Shown here: positions 1-9,359 of the stretch, piece by piece
How positions within the stretch are numbered: position 1 is the stretch's first letter
Layout: the number at the start of each line of letters is the position of its first letter
From: Leptospirales bacterium
Lineage (GTDB): Bacteria > Spirochaetota > Leptospiria > Leptospirales > Leptonemataceae
Direction of reading: 5' to 3'
Length of the DNA stretch: 64,000 nucleotides
NCBI GenBank assembly: GCA_019694655.1
Contig: JAIBBN010000002.1
Coordinates: 1 to 64,000, forward strand
Program-made: the position numbers and the translations under genes
The notes under the pieces: generated by a model
What the model was told of the DNA's origin: nothing
What the model saw: only the letters and a program-made list of their open reading frames with translations
The model's database searches: none

Positions 1-6
1 CCGCGG

Positions 7-912
7 CTACTGTCGCGTCACGTCAACAGCGACCTTGACGCTGTGCTCGCCGCCGCCAAAGATTACGCCCTTCAGCGGCGTAATGTCGGCGTAGTCGCGT
101 CCCCAGGCCAGGGTGATGTGTTGTGTGGACGGCATCAGGTTGTTGGTCGGATCAAAATCGAGCCACTGTCCGCCGGGAAAGAGCGCCGCCGCCCAGGCGT
201 GCGATGCATCGGCGCCCTGCAGTTTTGTCTTTCCCGGCGGCGGAGAGGTTTCCAGGTAGCCGCTGACGTAGCGTCCGGCAAAGCCCAGCGAGCGCAGACA
301 GGCCAGAAAGAGGTGCGCAAAATCCTGACAGACGCCGCGACGGTGCTCAAAGACCACGTCCAGCGGCGTTGAAACATTGGAAAAGCCGCTCTCGTATTTG
401 AAATCGGCGTGGATGCGCGCATTCAAATCCTGGCAAGAATCGAGCAGGGCGCGACCGGAAAGAAAGCTCCGTAGCGCATACTCACGGTACTCCAGCCCCG
501 CGGCGGCCATTGGCGAATCCAGGCGAAACTCGCTGAAGACAAAGCTGTCGGCGTGCGGCCCTTGCAACGCACGCAAGGCCTCCTCCCACGGCGGGTTGTG
601 CGCGGGGGGCGAGGGCGGCCGCAGTTCGACAATGCTCTCGGCCACGGCTTCCAGGCGGCGGTGCGGTCGCTGCAGCGCAAAGTAGCTAACGCGATTTCCA
701 AAATAATCGCTGCGCTCCATGCTGAAATCGGCGCCAGGTTGGATGCGCAAGCTGGCCTGCAGCGTGCGCTGGCGGTCCAGGTCTCTGGGCAGCAGCCGAC
801 CTTCGCTATGGCAGAGGTTCACATCCTCTTTATACTCGTATATAGTTTGATGACGCACACGATAGCGCGTCGTCCCAGCGTTCTCCGGCGTCGAGTCTTC
901 CGTGTATTCCAT
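7..912 (-). CDS. Transglutaminase-like cysteine protease/amidase (301 aa)
   Basis: A stand-alone bacterial transglutaminase-like protein. Residues about 15-100 match the beta-sandwich domain that precedes the catalytic core in this family. The core carries a Cys-His-Asp triad by eye: Cys195 in RGVCQDFAH, His238 in DASHAW and Asp254 in LDFDPTNN. No signal peptide is evident, so it is probably cytoplasmic. It starts 8 bases after the stop of the ATP-grasp/alpha-E fusion gene on the same strand and is the last gene of that operon within the window. Such proteins may hydrolyse or transfer amide bonds; linked to ATP-grasp ligases they are thought to process or attach a small peptide (inference). 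Only six bases lie beyond its stop, so a further operon member could be outside the window. Confidence 0.88.
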   Translation of the reverse strand: MEYTEDSTPENAGTTRYRVRHQTIYEYKEDVNLCHSEGRLLPRDLDRQRTLQASLRIQPGADFSMERSDYFGNRVSYFALQRPHRRLEAVAESIVELRPPSPPAHNPPWEEALRALQGPHADSFVFSEFRLDSPMAAAGLEYREYALRSFLSGRALLDSCQDLNARIHADFKYESGFSNVSTPLDVVFEHRRGVCQDFAHLFLACLRSLGFAGRYVSGYLETSPPPGKTKLQGADASHAWAAALFPGGQWLDFDPTNNLMPSTQHITLAWGRDYADITPLKGVIFGGGEHSVKVAVDVTRQ

Positions 913-920
913 GGTTCGAC

Positions 921-3407
921 CTACAATTGCTGCAACGGCGCGGAGTGTACGAAATAGCGCGCGGCGAGGGCCTCGGAAAAGCTGCGCATCGAATCGGAGA
1001 GGCCAAGCAGGAGTTCGCCCAGGCTCTGTTGGTCGCTGAGCGCAGCATCGGACTCCTGCATCTGCAGGGCATTCCAGGCCTGCAGCGCCAGGCGTCTTTC
1101 CAGGGAGCGCCGGCGCTGGCCGTCGCTTTCATTCAGCGCCGCCACGTGCTCATCGATGCGCTGCAGCTGGAAGGCCGCCGATTGTGGATTGCTTTCATCG
1201 AAGAGCAGCAGATCAAGAGCGCCGCGGATCTGGAAACGGGCGTGGTAGCGGCGGCGGTAGGTGCGCAGGCTGTCGCGGGCCAGCAGCAAGGACTCGATGC
1301 TGGCCTCGTCATCCGTGGCGTCGCTCCAGACGAAGTAGGCTTGCAATACCGCAAAGCTTCCCAGCGCTCGCTCCACGCGCCGACCGATGTCCAGAAAGCG
1401 CCAGGCTGGACCGCGGCTCATGCTTTCGTTGGCGACGCCGGCAAATGCTGAAAGCGCCACCAGTACGCTGTCCAGCGCAGGCAGGGCGTCGCCCAGCTGC
1501 AGCGGGCGCAGGCTCAATCGGTCGCGCAAAGTATTCAGGAAACGCCAACCATCGTCGGACAATCGATCCTGTACGGAGCGTCCGGCCTGCAGCGCGTTCT
1601 CGATATTGAAACGCAAGCTGCCGCCGGCGCCGGCCTCATAGATCAGCTGCATCAAGGCCAGATCGAGCTGAGCGGCCTCCTCGAGGTCCAGCTGCGCCAG
1701 ATGCAGGCCGCCGCTCAGCGCGTCCACGGCGCGGGCCAGCGGCCGCTGCGCTTCGCTCAAGCCGCGCGTTTCGCCGGCATCCACTTCGCGAATGCACTGG
1801 CGCAAGGCGCGGGCCTGCATCTCCGCCCTTTCGGCGTAGCGGCCAAGCCAGTAGAGATTCTCGGCGACACGGCTGGCCACCGAACCGCTGGCGCGATTGA
1901 TTTCAACGGGCGTCGCCGAGGAACGCAAGAGCGTGGTCTCACGCAGTCGCTCCGAGGCCAGCACCCAGGTGTCTTTGGAGATGCCGCCCTTCTGGTTGGA
2001 AACCAGGGTGCTGTCCGGACTGCTGGAAACGCGCGTCAGCCCGCCTGGCATCGCCATGTAGTCCTCGCCGCGCGACAGGGCGTAGCTGCGAAGGATCATT
2101 GGCCGCGATTCCAGTCCGCGCTCGGAAAGGTGCGGTACGCGTGACAGTGGTACAATCTCCTGCGCCACATAGCCCCAGGGATTGGCGCGAATGCGATCGC
2201 AGAGTTGACGGCGCGCATTCTCCGATATCTGGGCCGGAAAGATCGCCCGTTTGCCCGGTCGCGGAAAAGTTGGCTTTACTATAATAGTTTCCAGATTGGC
2301 CAGAACATGCTGGCGCGAGTCCTCATCGCCGCACCACCAGGTCTGCACCGAAGGCAGGTAAAGGTCCTGACCCAGAAGCGCGCGACAGATGCGCGGCAAA
2401 TAAGGAAAAAGCGCCGGATTGTCGAGTACGCCGGCCCCGGCCGGATTGGCCAGGGTGACATTGCCCAGACGCGCCGCCTGTAGCAAGCCTGGCGCGCCCA
2501 GCAGCGAATCCGGTCGCAGTTCCAGAGGATCGCAGAATACATCGTCCAGTCGACGCAGGATGACATCCACCTGCTCCAGCCCGTCAAGGGTGCGCAGGAA
2601 CACGCGCCCATCACGCACCGTCAAATCATCGCCTTGCACCAGGGTGATGCCCAGATAGTTGGTTAGAAAGGCGTGTTCGAAGTAGGTCTCGCTGTCTGGA
2701 CCTGGCGTCAACAATGCGACGCGCGGATCGTCTCGACCGGGTGCCAGTTCAGCCAGGCTGTTGCGCAGCGTGCGAAAATAGCCGGCGAGGCGATGCACCT
2801 GCGCGTCGCGGTAAATGCTGGGCAGAAAGCGCGACAGCGCGATACGATTTTCCAGCGCATAGCCGGCGCCGGAGGGCGCCTGAGCGCGGTCGGCCACGGC
2901 AACCATGGCGCCGCCTGGCAGCCGCGCAAGGTCTACGGCCAGCAAGAAAAGGCGATGAGCGCCGGCCTGAGTCATGCCGCTGCAGGCGCGCAGAAATCCG
3001 GGATGGGAAAGCACCGTTTCGGCCGGCAAGAGTCCGCGACGAATCAGGTCGCGCGGTCCGTAAAGGTCGCGCAGCACAAGGTCAAGAAGCTCTGCGCGTT
3101 GCAACAGGCCGCGCTCAATGCGATTCCATTCCCGCGAATCGTAGACGACCGGCACCAGATCCAGCGACCAGGCGCGCTCGCGACGTTGCGATTCGTCGTT
3201 GACGTTGTAGGTGACGCCGCTTTCACGCAGGCTGCGCTGCAACTCGTCCTTACGCTGTAACAGGTCGCCAAGCGGCAGCGCATCCAGCGAACGCAGCACA
3301 AAGTCCCAGTGCTGGCGCACGCCCTCCGGACCGATCATCTCATCCCAGGCCCCGCGCTTTGGCTGGTAGGCGGCGAAGGATCCAACAGCGGCGCTCAGGG
3401 CAGGCAT
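921..3407 (-). CDS. Circularly permuted type 2 ATP-grasp fused to alpha-E domain (828 aa)
   Basis: The N-terminal half (about 470 residues) matches circularly permuted ATP-grasp proteins of the COG2308 group. Conserved blocks include GVTYNVN, the ALENRIALSR block and the FVAQE-like YVAQEIVPLSR. The C-terminal half begins near SRVAENLYWLGRYAERAE, the signature of the helical alpha-E (DUF403) domain. The product is expected to activate a carboxylate with ATP and ligate an amine, with alpha-E as partner domain. Where the single-domain paralogue at 6924 has a Gly-rich loop (AGGYGM), this protein has a KPTFPRPGKR stretch. An in-frame TTG at 3449 would overlap the upstream gene; ATG 3407 sits 4 bases after the upstream stop at 3412 and is preferred. 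Neighbouring transglutaminases on both sides support one operon. Confidence 0.88.
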   Translation of the reverse strand: MPALSAAVGSFAAYQPKRGAWDEMIGPEGVRQHWDFVLRSLDALPLGDLLQRKDELQRSLRESGVTYNVNDESQRRERAWSLDLVPVVYDSREWNRIERGLLQRAELLDLVLRDLYGPRDLIRRGLLPAETVLSHPGFLRACSGMTQAGAHRLFLLAVDLARLPGGAMVAVADRAQAPSGAGYALENRIALSRFLPSIYRDAQVHRLAGYFRTLRNSLAELAPGRDDPRVALLTPGPDSETYFEHAFLTNYLGITLVQGDDLTVRDGRVFLRTLDGLEQVDVILRRLDDVFCDPLELRPDSLLGAPGLLQAARLGNVTLANPAGAGVLDNPALFPYLPRICRALLGQDLYLPSVQTWWCGDEDSRQHVLANLETIIVKPTFPRPGKRAIFPAQISENARRQLCDRIRANPWGYVAQEIVPLSRVPHLSERGLESRPMILRSYALSRGEDYMAMPGGLTRVSSSPDSTLVSNQKGGISKDTWVLASERLRETTLLRSSATPVEINRASGSVASRVAENLYWLGRYAERAEMQARALRQCIREVDAGETRGLSEAQRPLARAVDALSGGLHLAQLDLEEAAQLDLALMQLIYEAGAGGSLRFNIENALQAGRSVQDRLSDDGWRFLNTLRDRLSLRPLQLGDALPALDSVLVALSAFAGVANESMSRGPAWRFLDIGRRVERALGSFAVLQAYFVWSDATDDEASIESLLLARDSLRTYRRRYHARFQIRGALDLLLFDESNPQSAAFQLQRIDEHVAALNESDGQRRRSLERRLALQAWNALQMQESDAALSDQQSLGELLLGLSDSMRSFSEALAARYFVHSAPLQQL

Positions 3408-3411
3408 GATC

Positions 3412-6400
3412 TCAGCTTGGACCGTGATCGCGCTGGCGTCGCAGATCAAGGGTCATGGGCGATTCTGGATTACGCTCCGCAGCTGGAATCTCAATTTTTC
3501 CCGGCGTATGACCGAGTCGCGTAAATCGGGACTGGCGCCGCGACTCCGCCTCGGCGGCGTTGACCGGCAATGCCTCGTAGGCGCGGCCCCCGGGATGGCT
3601 CACATAGTAGCTGCAACCGCCTGCAGAGCGGCCGCGCCGTAGATCGACCAGATCGAAGATCAGCGGGCTTTGCGCCGGAACGCAGGGATGCATCGTGTTT
3701 GGCGGATTCCAGGCCTTGTAGCGTACGCCGGCCACATATTCCCCGGAGGCGCCGCCGGGAGAGAGCGGCAGGCGGCGCATGTTGCAGAGTACGGCATAGC
3801 GATCAGGATCCAGCAGGCGGGCGCGCAGCTCCAGGCGTTCTACCGCCGAATCGACGGGACGCGATACGGCGCCCTGCCAGCTGATTTCGCCCAGCACCGG
3901 CCAGGGTTCGAGGGCCATGCGCAACTGTAGCTGGACGCCCTCAATCTCGGTTTCACCGTAGAGCGGAAAGCGAAACTCAAAGAAGGGTTCGAAATGCTCT
4001 TCCTGCAACGCAAAGCCGGCCTCGCGCAAGTCGCCCAGGACAATGTGAAAATCCTCGCGCAGGAAATGGGGCAGCATGAAGCGATCGAAGAGCTCCACAC
4101 CCCAGCGTCGCAGCCGACGCGGCGGTCGCGCCGAACTCAGCATCGCTGTCAGCGCTCGCACCAGCAGCTGCTGGGCCAGATACATCTGTGGATGCGGCGG
4201 CATTTCAAAGGCGCGCAGTTCCACCAGGCCCAGGCGTTGCTGCCAGCGGTCGGGCGGGAAAAGCTTGTCGATGCAGAACTCGGCGCGGTGGGTGTTGCCG
4301 GTGATGTCCGTCAGGAGGTTGCGCAGCAGACGGTCCAGCAGCCAGGGCGCAGCCGCTTGATCAGATTTCTGGGATAGTTGTTCCAGTGCAATTTCCAGTT
4401 CGTACAAACTTTCATGACGAGCTTCATCAATGCGCGGCGCCTGGCTGGTCGGACCGACAAAAAGTCCGCTGAACAGGTAGGAGAGCGAGGGATGTCGTTG
4501 CCAGTAGCAGAGCATTGCCGGCAGCAGCGCCGGCCGCGCCAGAAAGGGGCTTTCCGCCGGCGTGGCCCCGCCCAGCGTGATGTGTGCGCCGCCGCCGGTT
4601 CCTGTCGGACGTCCATCCAGCAAAAACTTTTCAGAATGCAACTTCTCAATGGCCGCCGCCGCATAGAGCGTTTCCACGCTGCCTTGCAGCTCGTTCCAGT
4701 TTTTGGCCGGAGGAACGTTGACCTCCAGTACGCCAGGATCGGGAGTTACGGCCATGCGCTGCAGCCGGCGGTCAGGCGGCGCTTCGTAACCCTCCAGAAA
4801 GGCGCGTAGCTTGAGAACGCTCAAGGCGCGCTCGACTACTGCCATCAAGTCGACGTAGGCCTCAGCCTCCAGCGTTGGCGGCAGGAAGATGTGCAAGGCG
4901 CCGTCGCGCAATTCGATGGCCGCCGCCGTATGAAACATCCACGCCGGATCAAGCGGCGGCGCGGCGCCAAGAGCGCGCTGCTGAACGCGCAGGACTGCAT
5001 CTGGCAAGGCCGGCGCCTCGGCCCCTGGATCGTGCAAATGTGGCGCAAGATCCTCCGGCCCCGTTTCGGGAGGCAGACGATTCAGGGGCAGCCGGTAACC
5101 GATAGGCGAGTCGCCTGGCGTGAGATAGAGTCCCTCCTCAGGCGCAGGCCAGATGCAGCTCAGCCAGCATTGCCGCGTCGAATGCCAGCGCAGGGGGAGT
5201 ATCAATCCGCGCGGCGTCTGTTGCGCGGGCGTGGCGGCCAGGGCTGGAAGCATGGCCTGGAAGCTGCGGCGATAGAATTCGCCGCTTTGCCAGCGCTGGT
5301 AGTAGATGTCTTCCAGCGCCGGACGGAGTGCTGCGCGCGATACGCCGGCGCCATCGGCCAGGGCCTCGGCCAGCTTCTGGAGCTGGCTCCATTCCGCATT
5401 CGCGCTTTCTCCGGCGCGCATCAATAGATCCGGATTTTGCCACAGGGCGCGGCCGTCGGCGCGCCAGCAGGCCTGAATGGCCCAGCGCGGCAAGGGCTCT
5501 CCGGGATACCACTTGCCCTGTCCGTGGATGGCAACCGCCCCCGGCGCCAGATTCTCGCGCAGTCGAAATAACAGACGCGATGCGATGGCGCGTTTCTCGC
5601 CGCCATCGGCCGCCAGATTCCACTCTGGAGCATCGCGATCCTCCATCGAAACAAAGGTGGGCTCTCCGCCCATGGTCAATCCCAGCTCCGCCTTCGCCAG
5701 ACGCAGTTCTACCTGTGCAGCGACGTTCTCGATCTGGCGCCATTGCGCCTCGCTGTAGGGACGCGAGGATCGCGGACCTTCATCGATGCGCTCCACCGTC
5801 ATTTCAAATTGAAACTGTGAGTCGCAGGGTTCGGAAAATCCGCTGATCGGCGCTGCCAGCAAGGGCGCGGCGCTGCAGGCCAGGGGAATGTGTCCCTCGG
5901 CCGCCAGCATGCCCGAGGTTGAGTCCAGCCCAATCCAGCCGGCGCCTGGCAGATATACCTCCGTCCAGGCGTGCAAATCGCAAAAATCCTGGAGCGGGCC
6001 TTCGCCTGCCGTATCAGGGCGAAGCTGAATCAGATAGCCGGAAACAAAGCGCGCCGCCAGACCCAGCTGGCGCAGGGCCTGCACCATGGTCCACGCTGAA
6101 TCGCGACAGGAGCCGCTGCCGAGCGCAAAAGTTTCAGCTACGGACTGCACGCCCGACTCCATACGTACTACGTAGTGAATTTGCTTTGCCAGCGCCTGGT
6201 TTACCTGGACCAAAAAATCGACGCTGCGCTGTTCGTTCATCGAGCGAAAAGGCTTCAAGAAATCGAGCAGCGCCGGCGGCGGCGTTTCCAGCTCCAGGTA
6301 GGGGCCAAGTTCATTGCGCTCCGCTTCCGAATAGGAAAAGGGAAAGAATTCCGCCTCCGGCTCTACGAAGAAGTCAAAGGGGTTGATGGCGGCCAGATCG

Positions 6401-6648
6401 GCCAGCAGGCTCACCTTAACCTGAAACTCGCGCGTCCGCTCCGGAACAGTAACGCGCGCCAGAAAGTTGCCGGAGGGGTCCTGCTGCCAGTGTAGAAAAT
6501 GTTGGCCGGGCTTCACTTCCAGATGGTAGGCCAGAATGCGCGTGCGGCAATGCGCCGCCGGGCGCAGGCGAATGATCTGCGGCCCAAGATTGACGGCGCG
6601 ATCGTAGCGATAGGAGCTCAAATGGTGGAGAGCTACGCGTATCGCCAT
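3412..6648 (-). CDS. Transglutaminase-DUF2126 putative amidoligase (1078 aa)
   Basis: A large two-part enzyme. Residues 1-250 form an N-terminal beta domain plus transglutaminase core with Cys181 (GSGSCRDSAW), His226 (DLHAWTEV) and Asp242 (GLDSTSGM). The remaining 800 residues match DUF2126, a family named in Pfam as a putative amidoligase; the block MGGEPTFVSMEDRD opens this part. One polypeptide could therefore make and break amide or isopeptide bonds (inference from family names). Homologues start with a short Met-Ser/Ala-Ile-Arg-Val-Ala-Leu-His-His sequence, matching ATG 6648; an upstream ATG at 6784-6786 would add 46 residues of unconserved-looking sequence. No good Shine-Dalgarno is visible at either start. 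It is the first gene of the minus-strand arm and faces the ATP-grasp gene at 6924. Confidence 0.87.
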   Translation of the reverse strand: MAIRVALHHLSSYRYDRAVNLGPQIIRLRPAAHCRTRILAYHLEVKPGQHFLHWQQDPSGNFLARVTVPERTREFQVKVSLLADLAAINPFDFFVEPEAEFFPFSYSEAERNELGPYLELETPPPALLDFLKPFRSMNEQRSVDFLVQVNQALAKQIHYVVRMESGVQSVAETFALGSGSCRDSAWTMVQALRQLGLAARFVSGYLIQLRPDTAGEGPLQDFCDLHAWTEVYLPGAGWIGLDSTSGMLAAEGHIPLACSAAPLLAAPISGFSEPCDSQFQFEMTVERIDEGPRSSRPYSEAQWRQIENVAAQVELRLAKAELGLTMGGEPTFVSMEDRDAPEWNLAADGGEKRAIASRLLFRLRENLAPGAVAIHGQGKWYPGEPLPRWAIQACWRADGRALWQNPDLLMRAGESANAEWSQLQKLAEALADGAGVSRAALRPALEDIYYQRWQSGEFYRRSFQAMLPALAATPAQQTPRGLILPLRWHSTRQCWLSCIWPAPEEGLYLTPGDSPIGYRLPLNRLPPETGPEDLAPHLHDPGAEAPALPDAVLRVQQRALGAAPPLDPAWMFHTAAAIELRDGALHIFLPPTLEAEAYVDLMAVVERALSVLKLRAFLEGYEAPPDRRLQRMAVTPDPGVLEVNVPPAKNWNELQGSVETLYAAAAIEKLHSEKFLLDGRPTGTGGGAHITLGGATPAESPFLARPALLPAMLCYWQRHPSLSYLFSGLFVGPTSQAPRIDEARHESLYELEIALEQLSQKSDQAAAPWLLDRLLRNLLTDITGNTHRAEFCIDKLFPPDRWQQRLGLVELRAFEMPPHPQMYLAQQLLVRALTAMLSSARPPRRLRRWGVELFDRFMLPHFLREDFHIVLGDLREAGFALQEEHFEPFFEFRFPLYGETEIEGVQLQLRMALEPWPVLGEISWQGAVSRPVDSAVERLELRARLLDPDRYAVLCNMRRLPLSPGGASGEYVAGVRYKAWNPPNTMHPCVPAQSPLIFDLVDLRRGRSAGGCSYYVSHPGGRAYEALPVNAAEAESRRQSRFTRLGHTPGKIEIPAAERNPESPMTLDLRRQRDHGPS

Positions 6649-6923
6649 GAGTTTTGAAGAAGCAAGAGCTGTGCCTGGCTTTGAGCCGGTCGGCCGCAGT
6701 GGGAGCGCATGATCTGCCCGGGAGGGCGTTTGCCGCCGCAAGCTTTGCAGGCGTTCTGCCTGATTCTCGGGCGCCGGTAGATGCATATTGTTGGAAAGAA
6801 GTTAGATTGTGAGTGAATCAAAGGCGCTTCGGCCCTGAATTCGCCCTGCCACAGGCGGCACGCGAATTGCAATGGAAGCTGCGCATTGCTGCCAGAGGCT
6901 GCGCAGCGGCGCCAGGAGTTGCC
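6649..6923. other. Divergent intergenic region of the ATP-grasp/transglutaminase locus
   Basis: About 275 bases separate the two oppositely transcribed arms of the locus, the largest non-coding gap in the window. It must hold the promoters of both arms if both starts are right. I see no convincing -35/-10 pair, operator repeat or sigma-54 site in it. A clear AGGAG at 6914-6918 serves the plus-strand gene. Open frames extend into the region from both sides (minus strand to 6786, plus strand to 6813), but neither extension looks conserved. Confidence 0.5.
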
Positions 6924-8357
6924 ATGCCGGTGGAACTGGAAAAGTACGAAGTCGGACATTATTACGATGAAATGTTCACGGCCGAGCACGGTATCCGGCC
7001 CGGCTGGGCCAAGCTGGGCGAGAACATCGGCCGCATGTCAGCCGAGGACCTGGTGCGTCGCAAGCACTCCATCGAGCGGGCGCTTTACCGCATGGGCATC
7101 ACCTTCAATCTCAATGGCGAGGGCGGCGAGCTGGAGCGCATTTTGCCCTTCGATATTATTCCGCGCATCATCCAGGCGCGCGAGTGGGAGAGCCTGGAGC
7201 AAGGCCTGCGTCAGCGCGCCCTTGCCCTGAACCTCTTTCTGGAGGATATCTACAACGATCAGAAGATCTTGCGCGACGGCGTCATTCCGCGCGCCATCAT
7301 CGAATCCAGCAAGGGCTACCTCAAGCAATGCGCCAACCTTCGCCCGCCGCGCGGCGTCTGGTCGCACATCTCCGGCACCGATCTGATTCGAAATACTGAC
7401 GGTCATTTTTATGTGCTGGAAGACAACATGCGCTGTCCCTCCGGCGTGTCCTACGTCCTGGAAAATCGCGAAAGCATGAAGCGCACATTTGCCGATATGT
7501 TCAATCGCATTGGCGTGCGTCCGGTTTACGACTATCCGATGCGTCTGCTGGAAACGCTGCGTTACATGTCCGACCTGGAATCGCCCTCCGTGGCCGTGCT
7601 CACGCCAGGCGTGTACAACTCCGCTTACTTCGAGCACAGCTTTCTGGCGCGGCAAATGGGCGTGCCGCTGGTGGAGGGCAAAGATCTGGCCATCATCGAC
7701 GGTTATGTTCAGATGCGCACCACGCGCGGCTTTCAGCGCGTCGATGTCATCTACCGGCGAATCGACGATACTTTCCTTGATCCGGCGGCCTTCAACCCGG
7801 ATTCGATGCTTGGCGTGCGCGGCCTCTTTGAAGCATATCTCAAAGGACGCGTGGCGCTGTGCAACGCGCCGGGAACCGGCGTCGCCGATGACAAGGTTGT
7901 CTATGCCTATGTGCCGCGGATCGTTAAGTACTATCTCGGCGAAGAGGCCATCATTCCCAATGTGCCTACTTACATTTGTGAAGATGAAAGCGATCGCAAG
8001 TATGTGCTGGACAATATTGACCAGCTGGTTGTGAAAGCGGCCAATGAAGCCGGCGGCTATGGCATGCTGATTGGCCCGCATTCCTCGCGCGCCGAGTGCG
8101 AGGACTTTCGCCAGCGCGTCATCCAGAACCCGCGCAACTATATTGCCCAGCCGACGCTCTCGCTATCTAGAGCGCCGACACTTGTTGAGGATCAGATCGA
8201 GGGTCGCCATGTGGACCTGCGGCCCTTTCTGCTCTACGGTCAGGAAATCTATGTGATGCCCGGCGGCCTGACGCGCGTAGCGCTGAAGCGCGGATCGCTG
8301 GTGGTAAACTCCTCGCAGGGCGGCGGCAGCAAGGACACCTGGGTGCTGCGCGAGTAG
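6924..8357 (+). CDS. Circularly permuted ATP-grasp protein (477 aa)
   Basis: A stand-alone ATP-grasp ligase of the circularly permuted COG2308 type. Typical blocks are GITFNLNGE, YVLENRESMKR, the Gly-rich nucleotide loop in KAANEAGGYGM, and YIAQPTLSLSRAPT. The C-terminus NSSQGGGSKDTWVL is also typical. The start at ATG 6924 has AGGAG five bases upstream; an upstream in-frame GTG at 6813 would add 37 unconserved residues. It is followed after 12 bases by a separate alpha-E gene, so the two domains that are fused in the minus-strand arm are split here. In other bacteria this pair often travels with a transglutaminase and the Anbu proteasome-like peptidase; no Anbu gene is present in this window. 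Confidence 0.9.
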   Translation: MPVELEKYEVGHYYDEMFTAEHGIRPGWAKLGENIGRMSAEDLVRRKHSIERALYRMGITFNLNGEGGELERILPFDIIPRIIQAREWESLEQGLRQRALALNLFLEDIYNDQKILRDGVIPRAIIESSKGYLKQCANLRPPRGVWSHISGTDLIRNTDGHFYVLEDNMRCPSGVSYVLENRESMKRTFADMFNRIGVRPVYDYPMRLLETLRYMSDLESPSVAVLTPGVYNSAYFEHSFLARQMGVPLVEGKDLAIIDGYVQMRTTRGFQRVDVIYRRIDDTFLDPAAFNPDSMLGVRGLFEAYLKGRVALCNAPGTGVADDKVVYAYVPRIVKYYLGEEAIIPNVPTYICEDESDRKYVLDNIDQLVVKAANEAGGYGMLIGPHSSRAECEDFRQRVIQNPRNYIAQPTLSLSRAPTLVEDQIEGRHVDLRPFLLYGQEIYVMPGGLTRVALKRGSLVVNSSQGGGSKDTWVLRE

Positions 8358-8369
8358 AGCTAACGGCCT

Positions 8370-9335
8370 ATGCTCAGTCGCGTTGCGGATTCGATTTACT
8401 GGATGAACCGCTACATGGAGCGGGCGGACAGCTACGCCCGTTTCATCGACGTCAATTTGAACCTGACCCTGGATTTGCCGCCAGGCATGGCCGAGCAGTG
8501 GAGTCCGCTGGTCTACACCACCGGCGACAACCGGCTCTTTTCGGAGATTTCCAGCGAGGCCAGTCGCGAGCAGGTGCTGCGTTTTCTGATTCAAGAGGAG
8601 CGCAATCCGTCCTCGATTCGCAGCTGCCTGCTGCGCGCTCGCGAAAATGCGCGCAGCGTCCGCGAGCATCTTTCGCTGGAACTATGGGAGCACATCAACT
8701 CCTGCTACATTGCGGTGCGCGATAGCACGGCGGACATTGAGGCCATATTGCGCGAGCCGGTCGAGTTCTGCCAGCGGATCAAACGCAACCATCAACTCTT
8801 CCTGGGGCTCTTTGATCTGACACTGAGCCGCGGCGAGGCCTGGTATTTTGGCGATATCGGTCGTCAGGCGGAGCGCGCTGACAAGACGACGCGTATGCTC
8901 GATGTGAAGTACTTTGTGCTCTTGCCGCGGGCCGATGACATTGGCGAGTCCTTCGATTTGTTACAATGGTCGTCGGTGCTCAAGTCCGCCAGCGCCTTTG
9001 AAATGTACACGCGAGTCTACGATCAGGTGCTGCCGGCCAAGATCGTTCAATTTCTGCTGCTCAGCGCCGAATTTCCGCGCGCGCTGCGCTTCTGCATGGC
9101 CCAGGCCGACTCTTCATTGCGTGCGATCACCGGCAGCCCGCCGCGCGGCTTTGCCAATTCGGCGGAAAAGAAATTGGGACTCTTTCGATCGGAGCTGGAT
9201 TTCACAGATATCGATGAAATATTTCGCTTTGGTCTGCACGAGTACCTCGATCTGGCGCAGTCGAAGCTGAACGATATTGGCGAGGCGCTGGCGGAGACTT
9301 TTTTCGAGAGCGCGGCGCCCACAGTCGCCGGGTAG
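8370..9335 (+). CDS. Alpha-E (DUF403) domain protein (321 aa)
   Basis: An all-helical alpha-E protein. It opens with LSRVADSIYWMNRYMERAD, the same signature found in the C-terminal half of the fused protein at 921-3407, and contains the conserved GEAWYFGDIGRQAERADKT block in the second half. The function of alpha-E is not established; gene-neighbourhood studies place it as the partner of circularly permuted ATP-grasp ligases. It starts 12 bases after the ATP-grasp stop, so the two are almost certainly co-transcribed and may act as a complex. The next gene (a histidine kinase) begins about 25 bases downstream in the same direction, so read-through into the signalling cluster is possible. No membrane segment or signal peptide is seen. 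Confidence 0.9.
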   Translation: MLSRVADSIYWMNRYMERADSYARFIDVNLNLTLDLPPGMAEQWSPLVYTTGDNRLFSEISSEASREQVLRFLIQEERNPSSIRSCLLRARENARSVREHLSLELWEHINSCYIAVRDSTADIEAILREPVEFCQRIKRNHQLFLGLFDLTLSRGEAWYFGDIGRQAERADKTTRMLDVKYFVLLPRADDIGESFDLLQWSSVLKSASAFEMYTRVYDQVLPAKIVQFLLLSAEFPRALRFCMAQADSSLRAITGSPPRGFANSAEKKLGLFRSELDFTDIDEIFRFGLHEYLDLAQSKLNDIGEALAETFFESAAPTVAG

Positions 9336-9359
9336 TACTACGGAGAATTGAGGGTAAGC

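Noticed and set aside
7038-8081. 347-codon minus-strand frame opposite the ATP-grasp gene
   Set aside because: Shadow of the G/C-rich third positions of a recognised gene.
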